This document shows positions 16,890 to 25,923 of a stretch of 64,000 nt of DNA, piece by piece (the first letter of the stretch is position 1; every line of letters starts with the position of its first letter). This DNA comes from an uncultured Lachnospiraceae bacterium. GTDB lineage: Bacteria > Bacillota > Clostridia > Lachnospirales > Lachnospiraceae. The notes beneath the pieces are model-generated. The model saw only the letters and a list, made by a program, of their open reading frames with translations. It made no database searches and was not told where the DNA came from. The DNA lies in NCBI GenBank assembly GCA_947165025.1, contig CAMUYQ010000006.1, positions 62,001 to 126,000 on the forward strand, written 5' to 3'. The translations under genes were made by a program, and so were the position numbers.

Positions 16890-18227
16890 ATGGAAAACAA
16901 ATGGGTTCGCGGCGCGATTCCCGCACTGCTGCTTCACTGCAGCATAGGTACTGTTTACTGCTGGTCGACATTTTCACAGGAGATCGCCGATTATGTAAGA
17001 GGCACGGTCAATGCAGACAAGGGACCGTTCGAGTGGGCATTCTCACTTGCGATCTTCTTCCTCGGAATGAGTGCCGCTTTTCTCGGTGACGTTGTGGAGA
17101 AGAACATTCACAGGTCTTCGCTTATCGCAACGGTCTGCTTCACGGTCGGAATGATCGGAACGGGATTCGGAATAATGATAAAATCACTTCCCGTTATACT
17201 TCTGTTCTATGGATGCATAATGGGTATCGGACTCGGAACCGGATATCTGTCACCTGTTAAGACGCTGATGCTCTGGTTTGAAGATAAGAAAGGTCTTGCA
17301 ACAGGACTTGCGGTTGCCGGATTCGGTCTTGCAAAGGCTATCGCAAGCCCGATCATGCAGTCGATACTGAAGGCTTTCAATAATAATCCCGCGCCTATGT
17401 TCTTCATCATGGGTGGTGTTTACTGCGTACTCATGTTCATCGGACATCTTCTTCTGAAGAAGCCTTCAACATGGGTGGAAGCTCACTCCGAAGGCGGTAT
17501 CAAAGAGTTCTTCTCAACTCTTGCAAGTAACTTCAAGACATCGTTCGGAAACAAGACGTTCATCGGTATATGGCTTATGTTCTATATCAATATCGCATGC
17601 GGTCTTGCACTTATCTCGCAGGAGAAGATGATCTTCAAGTGCTTCGGTCTCTCGCTTGCAACCATAGCTGTTCTTGCAACGGTCACGGCTATAGCGAATG
17701 CCGCAGGACGTCTTGGCTTTTCCGCATGGGCTGATCTTCTGAAGGACAGAAACACGATATATAAACTGATATTCATTCTCTCGATCGCATTCACGGGTCT
17801 TGCTATCATCACACAGGGTATCGTAAAAGGTGCCGATCAGGTCAAGACTGTCGGAGCAACGGGAGTTACCGTATTTGCGGTACTGTGCATAGCACTTCTT
17901 ATAATGGTAAATGCAGGATACGGCGGAGGATACTCAAATGTTCCGACACTGCTGTCCGACCACTTCGGAATGGGCAAGATCAGTTCGGTACACGGAATGT
18001 GCCTTTCCGCATGGGCTATCGCAGGTCTTACCGGTAACCAGATGGCAACGGCGATCGTTAAGAACGTCGGAGAATTTGAGGATATCGTGCTTGCCGACGG
18101 CACAACGGCAACAGTCAATCCTGTCGGTTATCAGACGGTGCTGTACGTGACCGGTGCGTTGTATGTCGTAGCGCTGATAATCAGCTGCGTGATGGTACCG
18201 AAGCTTAACAATAAAGAAAAGAAATGA
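16890..18227 (+). CDS. OFA-family MFS transporter (oxalate/formate antiporter-like)
   Basis: 445 aa with twelve predicted membrane helices. The N-terminus (NKWVRGAIPALLLHCSIGTV, then YCWSTFSQEIADYV) is typical of OFA-family major facilitators. MGIGLGTGYLSPVKTLMLWF carries the motif around helix 5. Family members exchange small carboxylates such as oxalate and formate, or lactate and pyruvate in relatives; the substrate here is not determined. It has a good promoter and a GAGAGG Shine-Dalgarno sequence. A hairpin separates it from carB. Confidence 0.8.
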   Translation: MENKWVRGAIPALLLHCSIGTVYCWSTFSQEIADYVRGTVNADKGPFEWAFSLAIFFLGMSAAFLGDVVEKNIHRSSLIATVCFTVGMIGTGFGIMIKSLPVILLFYGCIMGIGLGTGYLSPVKTLMLWFEDKKGLATGLAVAGFGLAKAIASPIMQSILKAFNNNPAPMFFIMGGVYCVLMFIGHLLLKKPSTWVEAHSEGGIKEFFSTLASNFKTSFGNKTFIGIWLMFYINIACGLALISQEKMIFKCFGLSLATIAVLATVTAIANAAGRLGFSAWADLLKDRNTIYKLIFILSIAFTGLAIITQGIVKGADQVKTVGATGVTVFAVLCIALLIMVNAGYGGGYSNVPTLLSDHFGMGKISSVHGMCLSAWAIAGLTGNQMATAIVKNVGEFEDIVLADGTTATVNPVGYQTVLYVTGALYVVALIISCVMVPKLNNKEKK

Positions 18228-18232
18228 TTTTC

Positions 18233-18262
18233 GAATTCCCCGCCCGCAAGGACGGGGAATTC
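18233..18262. repeat. Strong hairpin between the OFA gene and carB
   Basis: GAATTCCCCG (18233-18242) pairs perfectly with CGGGGAATTC (18253-18262), loop of 10 bases. Neither strand has a T-run after it, so it is not a textbook terminator. It could be a weak terminator or an mRNA-end stabiliser, or could affect carB expression. Confidence 0.5.
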
Positions 18263-18281
18263 TCAAGAAAGGTTATGGGAT

Positions 18282-21200
18282 ATGAAAAAGAGAGACGACG
18301 TTAACAAGATCCTTATCATCGGCAGCGGACCGATAATCATCGGTCAGGCGTGCGAGTTCGATTACTCCGGAACGCAGGCGTGTAAGGCGCTAAAAAAGCT
18401 CGGTTACGAGATTGTACTCGTTAACTCCAATCCTGCTACGATCATGACAGATCCGACCACGGCTGATGTTACCTATATCGAACCGCTTAATGTTGAGCGT
18501 CTCACACAGATCATCGAAAAGGAGCGTCCCGACGGACTGCTTCCGAACCTCGGAGGACAGACCGGTCTTAACCTTGCATCCGAACTGTACAAGAAGGGCA
18601 TTCTTGATAAGTACGGTGTGAAGGTCATTGGCGTTCAGGTCGATGCGATCGAACGCGGTGAGGACAGGATAGAGTTCAAGGAACTGATGAACAGCCTTGG
18701 CATTGAGATGGCAAGGTCCGAAGTTGCTTACTCGGTCGATGATGCGCTTGCCATTGCTGAAAAGCTCGGATACCCGGTCGTTCTGCGTCCCGCGTATACG
18801 ATGGGCGGCGCCGGAGGCGGACTTGTTTATAACGTCGAGGAATTAAAGACGGTATGTGAACGCGGACTTGCGGCTTCACTTGTAGGACAGGTTCTTGTTG
18901 AGGAATCGGTTCTCGGATGGGAAGAGCTTGAACTTGAGGTCGTAAGAGATTCGACCGGAAAGATGATCACAGTATGTTTCATCGAGAACATCGATCCTCT
19001 CGGAGTACATACGGGCGACAGCTTCTGCAGTGCACCGATGCTCACCATCCCGGAGGACGTTCAGGCAGAGCTCCAGCGTCAGGCATACAAGATCGTTGAT
19101 GCGATCGAGGTCATCGGCGGAACGAACGTCCAGTTTGCGAGAAATACCGACGACGGCAGGATCATTGTTATAGAGATCAACCCGAGAACATCACGTTCGT
19201 CGGCTCTTGCATCAAAAGCAACCGGATTCCCGATCGCACTTGTATCGGCAATGCTTGCGGCAGGTCTCGATCTTTGTGATATCGAATGCGGTAAATACGG
19301 AACACTCGATAAGTACGTTCCCGACGGGGACTATGTCGTTATCAAATATGCAAGATGGGCATTCGAAAAGTTCAAAGGCGCACAGGACAAGCTCGGAACA
19401 CAGATGCGTGCAGTCGGTGAGGTTATGTCCATCGGTAAGACATACAAAGAAGCTTTCCAGAAAGCCATCCGCTCACTTGAGATCGGACGTTACGGACTCG
19501 GCGGTGCTAAGAACTTTGCCGATCTTTCGCTCAAGGAACTCATGAACATGCTTCATGTGCCTTCAAGTGAAAGACAGTTCATCATGTATGAGGCGATCAG
19601 AAAAGGTGCCGATCTTAATGAACTGTATAACATAACGAAGATCAAACCTTACTTCCTTGAGCAGATGAAGGAACTTGTTGATGAAGAGGAAGCACTCCTT
19701 AAGTTCAAAGGAAAAGTTCCTCCCACGGATGTTCTTGAGAAGGCCAAGAAGGACGGATTTGCTGACAGATATATCGCAAATCTTCTTGATGTTTCGGAAG
19801 ACGATATCAGAAAAGCAAGACTTGATGCGGGTATCGTTGAAGCGTGGGAAGGTATTCACGTTAGCGGAACAAAGGACAGCGCATATTACTACAGCTCGTA
19901 CAACATGAAGGATGAGTCAAAGACGAGCGACAGGAAGAAGATCATGATTCTCGGCGGAGGCCCGAACAGGATCGGCCAGGGTATCGAGTTCGACTACTGC
20001 TGCGTTCATGCTGCAATGGCACTGAAAAAGCTCGGATTTGAAACGATAATAGTAAACTGTAATCCCGAGACGGTATCGACCGATTACGATACATCCGACA
20101 AGCTCTATTTTGAACCGCTGACGCTTGAAGATGTTCTGTCGATTCACGAGAAGGAAAAACCGGTCGGAGTCATCGCACAGTTCGGTGGACAGACACCGCT
20201 CAACCTTGCGGCTGATCTTAAGAAGAACGGTGTCAATATTCTCGGTACAACACCCGAGACGATCGACATGGCAGAAGACAGGGATCTCTTCCGTGCGATG
20301 ATGGATAAGCTCGGCATCCCGATGCCTGAGTCGGGAATGGCGGTCACTGTAGATGATGCACTTTCGATCGCAAAGAGGATCGGATATCCTCTTATGGTGC
20401 GCCCTTCATACGTTCTCGGCGGACGCGGAATGGAAGTCGTTCACGACGATGAGCATATGAAAGTGTACATGGCTGCTGCCGTAGGTGTCACACCCGACAG
20501 GCCCATCCTTATAGACAGATTCTTAAACAATGCGCTCGAGTGCGAAGCCGATGCGATATCCGACGGAGAGAACGTATTCGTTCCCGCTGTTATGGAGCAT
20601 ATCGAACTTGCCGGCATCCATTCGGGAGACAGTGCATGCGTTCTTCCGTCCAAGAACATCTCGGCAAAGAATGTTGAGATCATCAAGGATTACACGAGAA
20701 AGATCGCACGCGAGATGAACGTAAAGGGACTCATGAACATGCAGTACGCGATCGAAAACGATACCGTATATGTTCTTGAGGCAAACCCGAGAGCATCACG
20801 TACGGTGCCTCTCGTATCAAAGGTATGTAACATCGGAATGGTGCCTCTTGCAACAGAGATCATCACGATGCCGATAACAGGAAAGCCGTCACCCGTTCCC
20901 GCTCTTCGCGAAAAGAAGTTCAATCACTGCGGTGTCAAGGAAGCGGTGTTCCCGTTCAACATGTTCCAGGAAGTCGATCCGCTTCTCGGTCCCGAGATGC
21001 GTTCGACAGGTGAAGTACTGGGAATGGCAAGTGATTTTGGCGAAGCATTTTTCAAGGCTGAGGAAGCTACGCAGACAAGCCTTCCGCTTGACGGAACGGT
21101 CCTTATCTCGGTCAACGACAGGGATAAATCCGAGCTTGTTGAAGTTGCAAAGGGATTTGCGGACTGCGGATTTAAGATCATCGCGACCGGCGGAACTTAT

Positions 21201-21500
21201 GACATGATCGTGGGAGCCGGCATCGAGGCAACGAAGATATTTAAACTTCAGCAGGGCCGTCCGAATGTTCTTGATGCCATCACGAACAAAGAGGTATCGA
21301 TCGTCATCAACACACCCGATGACAAGAAGGGTGCGATGGACGATTCATACATCAGAAAGGGAGTCATCAAGGCAGGCATTCCTTACGTTACGACAATGGC
21401 TGCCGCAAAGGCCAGCATAGCGGGAATAAAGGCAAGAAAGAAAGGCGCGGGTGAAGTAAAATCACTGCAGACATACCACGCCGAGATAGAGGAGATCTGA
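18282..21500 (+). CDS. carB: Carbamoyl-phosphate synthase large subunit
   Basis: 1072 aa, full length. Two homologous ATP-grasp halves are visible, each opening with a conserved motif: NKILIIGSGPIIIGQACEFD near the start and KIMILGGGPNRIGQGIEFD at about 548. The oligomerisation domain lies between them and the C-terminal MGS-like allosteric domain spans about 935-1072. With the glutaminase subunit CarA it makes carbamoyl phosphate from bicarbonate, ammonia and 2 ATP for pyrimidines and arginine. No carA lies next to it, so the small subunit must be encoded elsewhere. AAGAAAGG precedes the ATG. serS begins two bases after its stop. Confidence 0.95.
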   Translation: MKKRDDVNKILIIGSGPIIIGQACEFDYSGTQACKALKKLGYEIVLVNSNPATIMTDPTTADVTYIEPLNVERLTQIIEKERPDGLLPNLGGQTGLNLASELYKKGILDKYGVKVIGVQVDAIERGEDRIEFKELMNSLGIEMARSEVAYSVDDALAIAEKLGYPVVLRPAYTMGGAGGGLVYNVEELKTVCERGLAASLVGQVLVEESVLGWEELELEVVRDSTGKMITVCFIENIDPLGVHTGDSFCSAPMLTIPEDVQAELQRQAYKIVDAIEVIGGTNVQFARNTDDGRIIVIEINPRTSRSSALASKATGFPIALVSAMLAAGLDLCDIECGKYGTLDKYVPDGDYVVIKYARWAFEKFKGAQDKLGTQMRAVGEVMSIGKTYKEAFQKAIRSLEIGRYGLGGAKNFADLSLKELMNMLHVPSSERQFIMYEAIRKGADLNELYNITKIKPYFLEQMKELVDEEEALLKFKGKVPPTDVLEKAKKDGFADRYIANLLDVSEDDIRKARLDAGIVEAWEGIHVSGTKDSAYYYSSYNMKDESKTSDRKKIMILGGGPNRIGQGIEFDYCCVHAAMALKKLGFETIIVNCNPETVSTDYDTSDKLYFEPLTLEDVLSIHEKEKPVGVIAQFGGQTPLNLAADLKKNGVNILGTTPETIDMAEDRDLFRAMMDKLGIPMPESGMAVTVDDALSIAKRIGYPLMVRPSYVLGGRGMEVVHDDEHMKVYMAAAVGVTPDRPILIDRFLNNALECEADAISDGENVFVPAVMEHIELAGIHSGDSACVLPSKNISAKNVEIIKDYTRKIAREMNVKGLMNMQYAIENDTVYVLEANPRASRTVPLVSKVCNIGMVPLATEIITMPITGKPSPVPALREKKFNHCGVKEAVFPFNMFQEVDPLLGPEMRSTGEVLGMASDFGEAFFKAEEATQTSLPLDGTVLISVNDRDKSELVEVAKGFADCGFKIIATGGTYDMIVGAGIEATKIFKLQQGRPNVLDAITNKEVSIVINTPDDKKGAMDDSYIRKGVIKAGIPYVTTMAAAKASIAGIKARKKGAGEVKSLQTYHAEIEEI

Positions 21501-21501
21501 A

Positions 21502-22788
21502 ATGCTTGATATGAAATTTCTCCGGGAGAATCCGGACATCGTAAAACAGAACATAAAGAACAAGTTCCAGGACGAGAAGCTTCCGATGGTCGATGAGGTC
21601 ATCGCACTTGATGAGAAGCGCCGTACGATACAGCAGGAGGCAGATGATCTTCGCAACAGGAAGAACATCCTCTCCAAGCAGATCGGCGGTCTTATGAAGG
21701 AAGGTAAAAAGGAAGAAGCCGAAAAGGTCAAGGCAGAGGTTGCTGCAGATGCTGCAAGACTTGCCGAACTTGAGGCACAGGAAGGTCCTGTCGCGGATGA
21801 GATCCAGAAGATCATGTATGTCATCCCCAACATTATCGATCCGAGCGTTCCTATCGGAAAGGACGACAGCGAGAACGTTGAGGTAACAAAATACGGTGAG
21901 CCCGTGGTTCCCGATTTTGAGATCCCTTATCATACTGAGATCATGGAAAGATTTGACGGTATCGATCTTGATGCTGCAGGCAGGGTTGCCGGAAACGGAT
22001 TCTATTATCTCATGGGCGACATTGCAAGACTTCACTCGGCGGTCATTTCCTACGCAAGGGATTTTATGATCGACAGAGGATTCACATACTGCGTGCCACC
22101 TTTCATGATCCGCAGCAACGTTGTTACGGGCGTTATGAGCTTTGCCGAGATGGATGCGATGATGTACAAGATCGAAGGTGAGGATCTGTTCCTTATCGGA
22201 ACGAGTGAGCATTCGATGATCGGTAAGTTCATCGACCAGCTGATCGAGGAGGACAAGCTTCCTCAGACACTTACAAGTTACAGCCCGTGCTTCAGAAAAG
22301 AGAAGGGCGCTCACGGTATAGAAGAGCGTGGAGTATACAGGATCCATCAGTTCGAAAAGCAGGAGATGATCGTTGTCTGCAAGCCTGAGGAGAGCCCGAT
22401 GTGGTTTGACAAACTCTGGCAGAACACGGTCGATCTGTTCCGTTCGATGGACATCCCGGTGCGCACGCTTGAGTGCTGCTCGGGCGATCTTGCAGACCTG
22501 AAGGTAAAATCATTTGATGTGGAAGCATGGTCACCGAGACAGAAGAAGTACTTCGAGGTCGGAAGCTGTTCGAATCTCGGCGATGCGCAGGCAAGACGTC
22601 TTCGTATCCGTGTAAATGCAAAGGACGGCAAGTATTTTGCGCATACGCTCAACAACACGGTCGTTGCTCCGCCGAGAATGCTGATCGCGTTCCTTGAGAA
22701 CAACCTGTGTGCGGATGGCAGCGTGAAGATACCGGAAGTGCTCAGACCGTATATGGGTGGCACGGAGAGGCTCATTCCGAAGCATTGA
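21502..22788 (+). CDS. serS: Seryl-tRNA synthetase
   Basis: 428 aa, the usual bacterial length. The N-terminal antiparallel coiled-coil arm that grips tRNA-Ser covers about 28-105 and is rich in K, E and R. Class II core motifs are clear: motif 2 in SPCFRKEKGAHG and YRIHQFEKQEM (about 255-290), and motif 3 in VVAPPRMLIAFLENN (about 390-405). It charges tRNA-Ser with serine. It is placed one base after the carB stop and very likely shares its transcript. No T-box leader is seen in front of it. Confidence 0.95.
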   Translation: MLDMKFLRENPDIVKQNIKNKFQDEKLPMVDEVIALDEKRRTIQQEADDLRNRKNILSKQIGGLMKEGKKEEAEKVKAEVAADAARLAELEAQEGPVADEIQKIMYVIPNIIDPSVPIGKDDSENVEVTKYGEPVVPDFEIPYHTEIMERFDGIDLDAAGRVAGNGFYYLMGDIARLHSAVISYARDFMIDRGFTYCVPPFMIRSNVVTGVMSFAEMDAMMYKIEGEDLFLIGTSEHSMIGKFIDQLIEEDKLPQTLTSYSPCFRKEKGAHGIEERGVYRIHQFEKQEMIVVCKPEESPMWFDKLWQNTVDLFRSMDIPVRTLECCSGDLADLKVKSFDVEAWSPRQKKYFEVGSCSNLGDAQARRLRIRVNAKDGKYFAHTLNNTVVAPPRMLIAFLENNLCADGSVKIPEVLRPYMGGTERLIPKH

Positions 22789-22797
22789 TCTGTTTTT

Positions 22798-22820
22798 GTC
22801 AGGGCATTCCATACCCTGAC
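22798..22820 (+). terminator. Weak hairpin after serS
   Basis: GTCAGGG (22798-22804) pairs with CCCTGAC (22814-22820) across a 9-base loop. The T-run lies before the stem, not after it, so termination is uncertain. Confidence 0.3.
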
Positions 22821-22869
22821 ATGAATGTTTATCATAGAATCGTCCCCCGGATATATAGTGGAGGTTTAC

Positions 22870-23766
22870 GTGGAAGGACAGGAAAGAAGATTAGCCGTAC
22901 TTATTGATGCGGAGAATATTTCGATAAAGTATGTCAAGGTCATCCTTGACGAGATAAGCAATTACGGGATCGCGACGTATAAGCGCGCGTACGGGGACTG
23001 GACCAATCCGGTGCTCAAGGGATGGAAGGAAGAGGTTCTGAAGAATTCCATCACTCCGATGCAGTCGTACAGTTATACGCAGGGCAAGAACTCGACAGAT
23101 TCGGCAATGATAATCGATGCCATGGATATATTGTATTCGGGCAAGGTTGACGGGTTTGCGATAGTAAGCTCGGACAGTGATTTTACGCGTCTTGCGTCAC
23201 GTCTTCGCGAAGCGGGAATGCTCGTCATCGGAATGGGTGAGAAGAAGACAGTCGAGGCATTCAGGACGAGCTGCACGATGTTCAAGTATCTTGAAGTGCT
23301 TGCGGCCGAAGACGAATCGCAGTCCGATATATCGCGCGAGGATGTTGAAGATTCGATCATGAAGATTCTGATCGACAACGAGGCAAACGACCGTGAGACA
23401 ACGGTCGGTGAACTCGGAAACAAACTGTCAAACAGACATGCGGACTTTGACGTTCGAAACTACGGATATTCAAAGCTGTCCAAGTTCCTTGAGAGCATCA
23501 AGGGTCTGACGCTTACACAGCACGGCAATTCGATCACCGTAACGAGAAAAGAGAGCGAGGTTTCAAAAGACCAGATCGTCAAGCTCGTAAATGATATCCT
23601 GAAGAAGAATTCTGGCAAGACGATGAGCCTTCCGGAACTGAAGCAGAAGATAGAGAAGAAGTATCCGACATTTAAGACAAGCGACTACCAGTACAGCAGG
23701 TTCTCACAGTTCATCAAGGATATGGAAGGACTTGCGGTCAGGAACAATACAGTGAAGATCAAATGA
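22870..23766 (+). CDS. NYN-domain ribonuclease-like protein with OST-HTH/LOTUS domains
   Basis: 298 aa from the GTG at 22870, chosen because GGAGG at 22860-22864 fits it; a longer in-frame ATG at 22825 lacks a ribosome site. The NYN (PIN-like) domain fills about 1-145, with acidic residues in RRLAVLIDAENISI, KNSTDSAMIIDAMDILY and AIVSSDSDFTRLASRLRE that would hold catalytic metal. Two OST-HTH/LOTUS RNA-binding modules follow at about 155-225 and 232-298 (each with a YSKLSKFL or YSRFSQFI segment). The likely role is RNA cleavage or binding; the target is unknown. It overlaps the next gene by 4 bases. Confidence 0.8.
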   Translation: MEGQERRLAVLIDAENISIKYVKVILDEISNYGIATYKRAYGDWTNPVLKGWKEEVLKNSITPMQSYSYTQGKNSTDSAMIIDAMDILYSGKVDGFAIVSSDSDFTRLASRLREAGMLVIGMGEKKTVEAFRTSCTMFKYLEVLAAEDESQSDISREDVEDSIMKILIDNEANDRETTVGELGNKLSNRHADFDVRNYGYSKLSKFLESIKGLTLTQHGNSITVTRKESEVSKDQIVKLVNDILKKNSGKTMSLPELKQKIEKKYPTFKTSDYQYSRFSQFIKDMEGLAVRNNTVKIK

Positions 23767-25070
23767 ACATTGCGATACTCGGAGCCGGAAACATCGCCGG
23801 CGTCATGGCAACTACATTACAGCCCTTAAAGGACGTTACGTGCTATGCGGTTGCGGCACGCGATGCTTCGCGTGCGCAGGTATTTGCGGACAAGTACGGA
23901 TTTCAGAAAGCATACGGTTCATATAAGGACATGCTCGAGGATCCGGAAGTGGAGCTTGTGTATATCGCAACGCCCCATTCACACCACTATGAGCACATCA
24001 AAATGTGCTTAAACCACGGGAAGCATGTTCTGTGTGAAAAAGCATTCACGGCAAATGCAAGGCAGGCGGAGGAAGTACTGAGGCTTGCCGAATCAAAAGG
24101 ACTTCTTCTTACCGAGGCTATGTGGATACGTTACATGCCGATGGCAGAGAAGATAGTTGAGGTCGTAAACTCGGGCATCATAGGCCGCCCGACGTCTCTT
24201 GCGGCCAATCTCGGATATCCACTTGAACACAGTGAAAGAATGGTAAAACTGTCATTGTGCGGAGGTGCACTTCTGGATCTGGGAGTGTATGTCCTTAACT
24301 TTGCTTCGATGGTGTTCGGAAATGATATCGAGAGCATGGCGGCAAACTGTGTCAGATATCCTCACTCCGGAGTTGACGCACAGGAGACTATCATGCTTAC
24401 ATACCGTGACGGCAGGATGGCAACACTCTATGCAACCATGCTCGCACAGACGGACCGCCGCGGTTTCATTCACGGGACGAACGGATATATTGAGATAGAG
24501 AACATCAACAACTTCGAATCGATGAAAGTTTACAATCTCGAGAGAAGGGTTGTTGCCGAATATGCCGCACCCATGCAGGTTACCGGCTATGAATACGAAG
24601 TAATGGCGGCGATGAAAGCGATAAAGGAGGGTGCGATCGAGTGCCCGCAGATGCCCCATTTTGAAACACTCTTCATGATGCAGCTCATGGACAACATCAG
24701 GGCCGCGTGGGGCATCAGGTTCCCGTATGAAGTTGAAAGAGTGGAAGAGGATCCCGAAGAGGATCCTGTCGTAACGGCCAGAAAAGCCGCAGAGGCAAAG
24801 CGTCTTCTCGAAGAACAGAAGAAGGCAGAAGAGGAGCGCAAAAAGACCGAAGAGGCCGTTAAGCGTGCCGAAGAGAAAAAAGCCGCCGAGGAGGCCGCAA
24901 GGGAAGAAGTCAAGAAAGAACTCGATTCCCCCACGGATCCCGACGACTTTGAAGATGATCCCGATGATACGGAAGCTTCTGAAGAAACCCAAACTTCCGA
25001 AGAGATCAAGGTTTCTGAGGAGACGGAAGAAAAAGAATCAGAAGAAGATCATCTGTCCGATACTCCGTAA
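23763..25070 (+). CDS. Gfo/Idh/MocA-family oxidoreductase with a long charged C-terminal tail
   Basis: 435 aa. The Rossmann fold starts NIAILGAGNIAGVMATTLQP. The family dinucleotide and catalytic segments are seen in YIATPHSHHYEHIKMCLNHG and HVLCEKAFTANARQAEE (lysine of the EKP-like motif, here EKA). These enzymes oxidise or reduce sugars or cyclitols with NAD(P). The catalytic part ends near residue 325. About 105 further residues are low complexity: an E/K/A-rich likely helix (about 340-385), then a very acidic E/S/D stretch. That tail is not part of the family. The start overlaps the NYN gene (ATGA), and the end overlaps hflC, which runs the other way, by 22 bases. Confidence 0.8.
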   Translation: MNIAILGAGNIAGVMATTLQPLKDVTCYAVAARDASRAQVFADKYGFQKAYGSYKDMLEDPEVELVYIATPHSHHYEHIKMCLNHGKHVLCEKAFTANARQAEEVLRLAESKGLLLTEAMWIRYMPMAEKIVEVVNSGIIGRPTSLAANLGYPLEHSERMVKLSLCGGALLDLGVYVLNFASMVFGNDIESMAANCVRYPHSGVDAQETIMLTYRDGRMATLYATMLAQTDRRGFIHGTNGYIEIENINNFESMKVYNLERRVVAEYAAPMQVTGYEYEVMAAMKAIKEGAIECPQMPHFETLFMMQLMDNIRAAWGIRFPYEVERVEEDPEEDPVVTARKAAEAKRLLEEQKKAEEERKKTEEAVKRAEEKKAAEEAAREEVKKELDSPTDPDDFEDDPDDTEASEETQTSEEIKVSEETEEKESEEDHLSDTP

Positions 25071-25921
25071 AGTATCCTTGCAAGTTCCGAATCCTTATCA
25101 AGGATCAGTGTGTTATCCTTATTGCTTTTAAGTGAACCTTTCAACGCATCAAGACTTCTGAGATAGTTGTAGAATTCTGTTTTTTCCTCATTGTTATATG
25201 CATCCGAGAGTATCTTCATGTACTCCGATTCACCTTCGGCGATGAGCGTCTCCGCCTGTTTATTGGCGTTCGCTATCGTGATCCTCACGTTCTTGTCTGT
25301 TTCGTTTCTGATCTTCTGTGCTTCGGCTTCACCCTTTGCTTTATACCCTGCAGCGATGTTTCCGCGCTCGGAGATCATACGCTCGTAAACGGCTTCCTTG
25401 TTGTCATCAGGAAGGTCGAGTGCCTTGATCTCGGCTGTCAGTATCTTGATGCCGTAGCCTGCTATATCCGAATTGGATTCGGCTGTGATAAGGTTTGTAA
25501 GCTCTATACCGCGCGCTGCGATGACCTCGTCCTGCGTCATTGATGATATCGTGTTCTTGGTGGCATTGTATACTGCCGCATCGATCCTTTCCTCTGCACG
25601 TGCGCTTACTGCGCCGAGCGTCTGGTAATACTTCATCATGTCGCTTACAGTCCAGATAACGTAATCGTCCGCGATCATTGATTTTTTGTCGCGTGTGATG
25701 ACATCACTCTGCGGTATGTCGTATATCCTGTTTCCGTCATAGATCGCAAATGTGCTCTGAACGAACGGAACCTTCGTATGAAGACCGGGTTCGTTCTGAA
25801 TGCCGACTACGCGTCCGAACTGCCTGATCAGGACAACGTCCTTGTAGTTGACCGTATAGAATGTGGAGCCGAGCGTTATGACGGCAAGTATCGCTATTAT
25901 TACAATAAGTGCTTTCTTCAT
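25049..25921 (-). CDS. hflC: HflC, SPFH membrane protein, FtsH modulator
   Basis: 290 aa from the ATG at 25921, which lies at proper distance from the AGGAGG inside the end of hflK; a GTG at 25927 overlaps the hflK stop. One N-terminal membrane helix (ALIVIIAILAVITLG) is followed by the SPFH domain (VVLIRQFGRVVGIQNEPGLH) and a long helical region with AAGYKAKGEAEAQKIRNETD. With HflK it forms a large membrane assembly around the FtsH protease and limits its activity. The gene ends against the Gfo/Idh gene with a 22-base tail overlap. Confidence 0.88.
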   Translation of the reverse strand: MKKALIVIIAILAVITLGSTFYTVNYKDVVLIRQFGRVVGIQNEPGLHTKVPFVQSTFAIYDGNRIYDIPQSDVITRDKKSMIADDYVIWTVSDMMKYYQTLGAVSARAEERIDAAVYNATKNTISSMTQDEVIAARGIELTNLITAESNSDIAGYGIKILTAEIKALDLPDDNKEAVYERMISERGNIAAGYKAKGEAEAQKIRNETDKNVRITIANANKQAETLIAEGESEYMKILSDAYNNEEKTEFYNYLRSLDALKGSLKSNKDNTLILDKDSELARILYGVSDR

Positions 25922-25923
25922 GA

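Noticed and set aside
18233..18262. Hairpin before carB as a standard terminator or PyrR attenuator
   Set aside because: There is no T-run on either strand and no alternative antiterminator or PyrR-type loop was visible.
21388..22347. Long minus-strand open frame opposite carB/serS
   Set aside because: It is a shadow of strongly conserved genes, with Cys/His/Leu-rich sequence and no motif.
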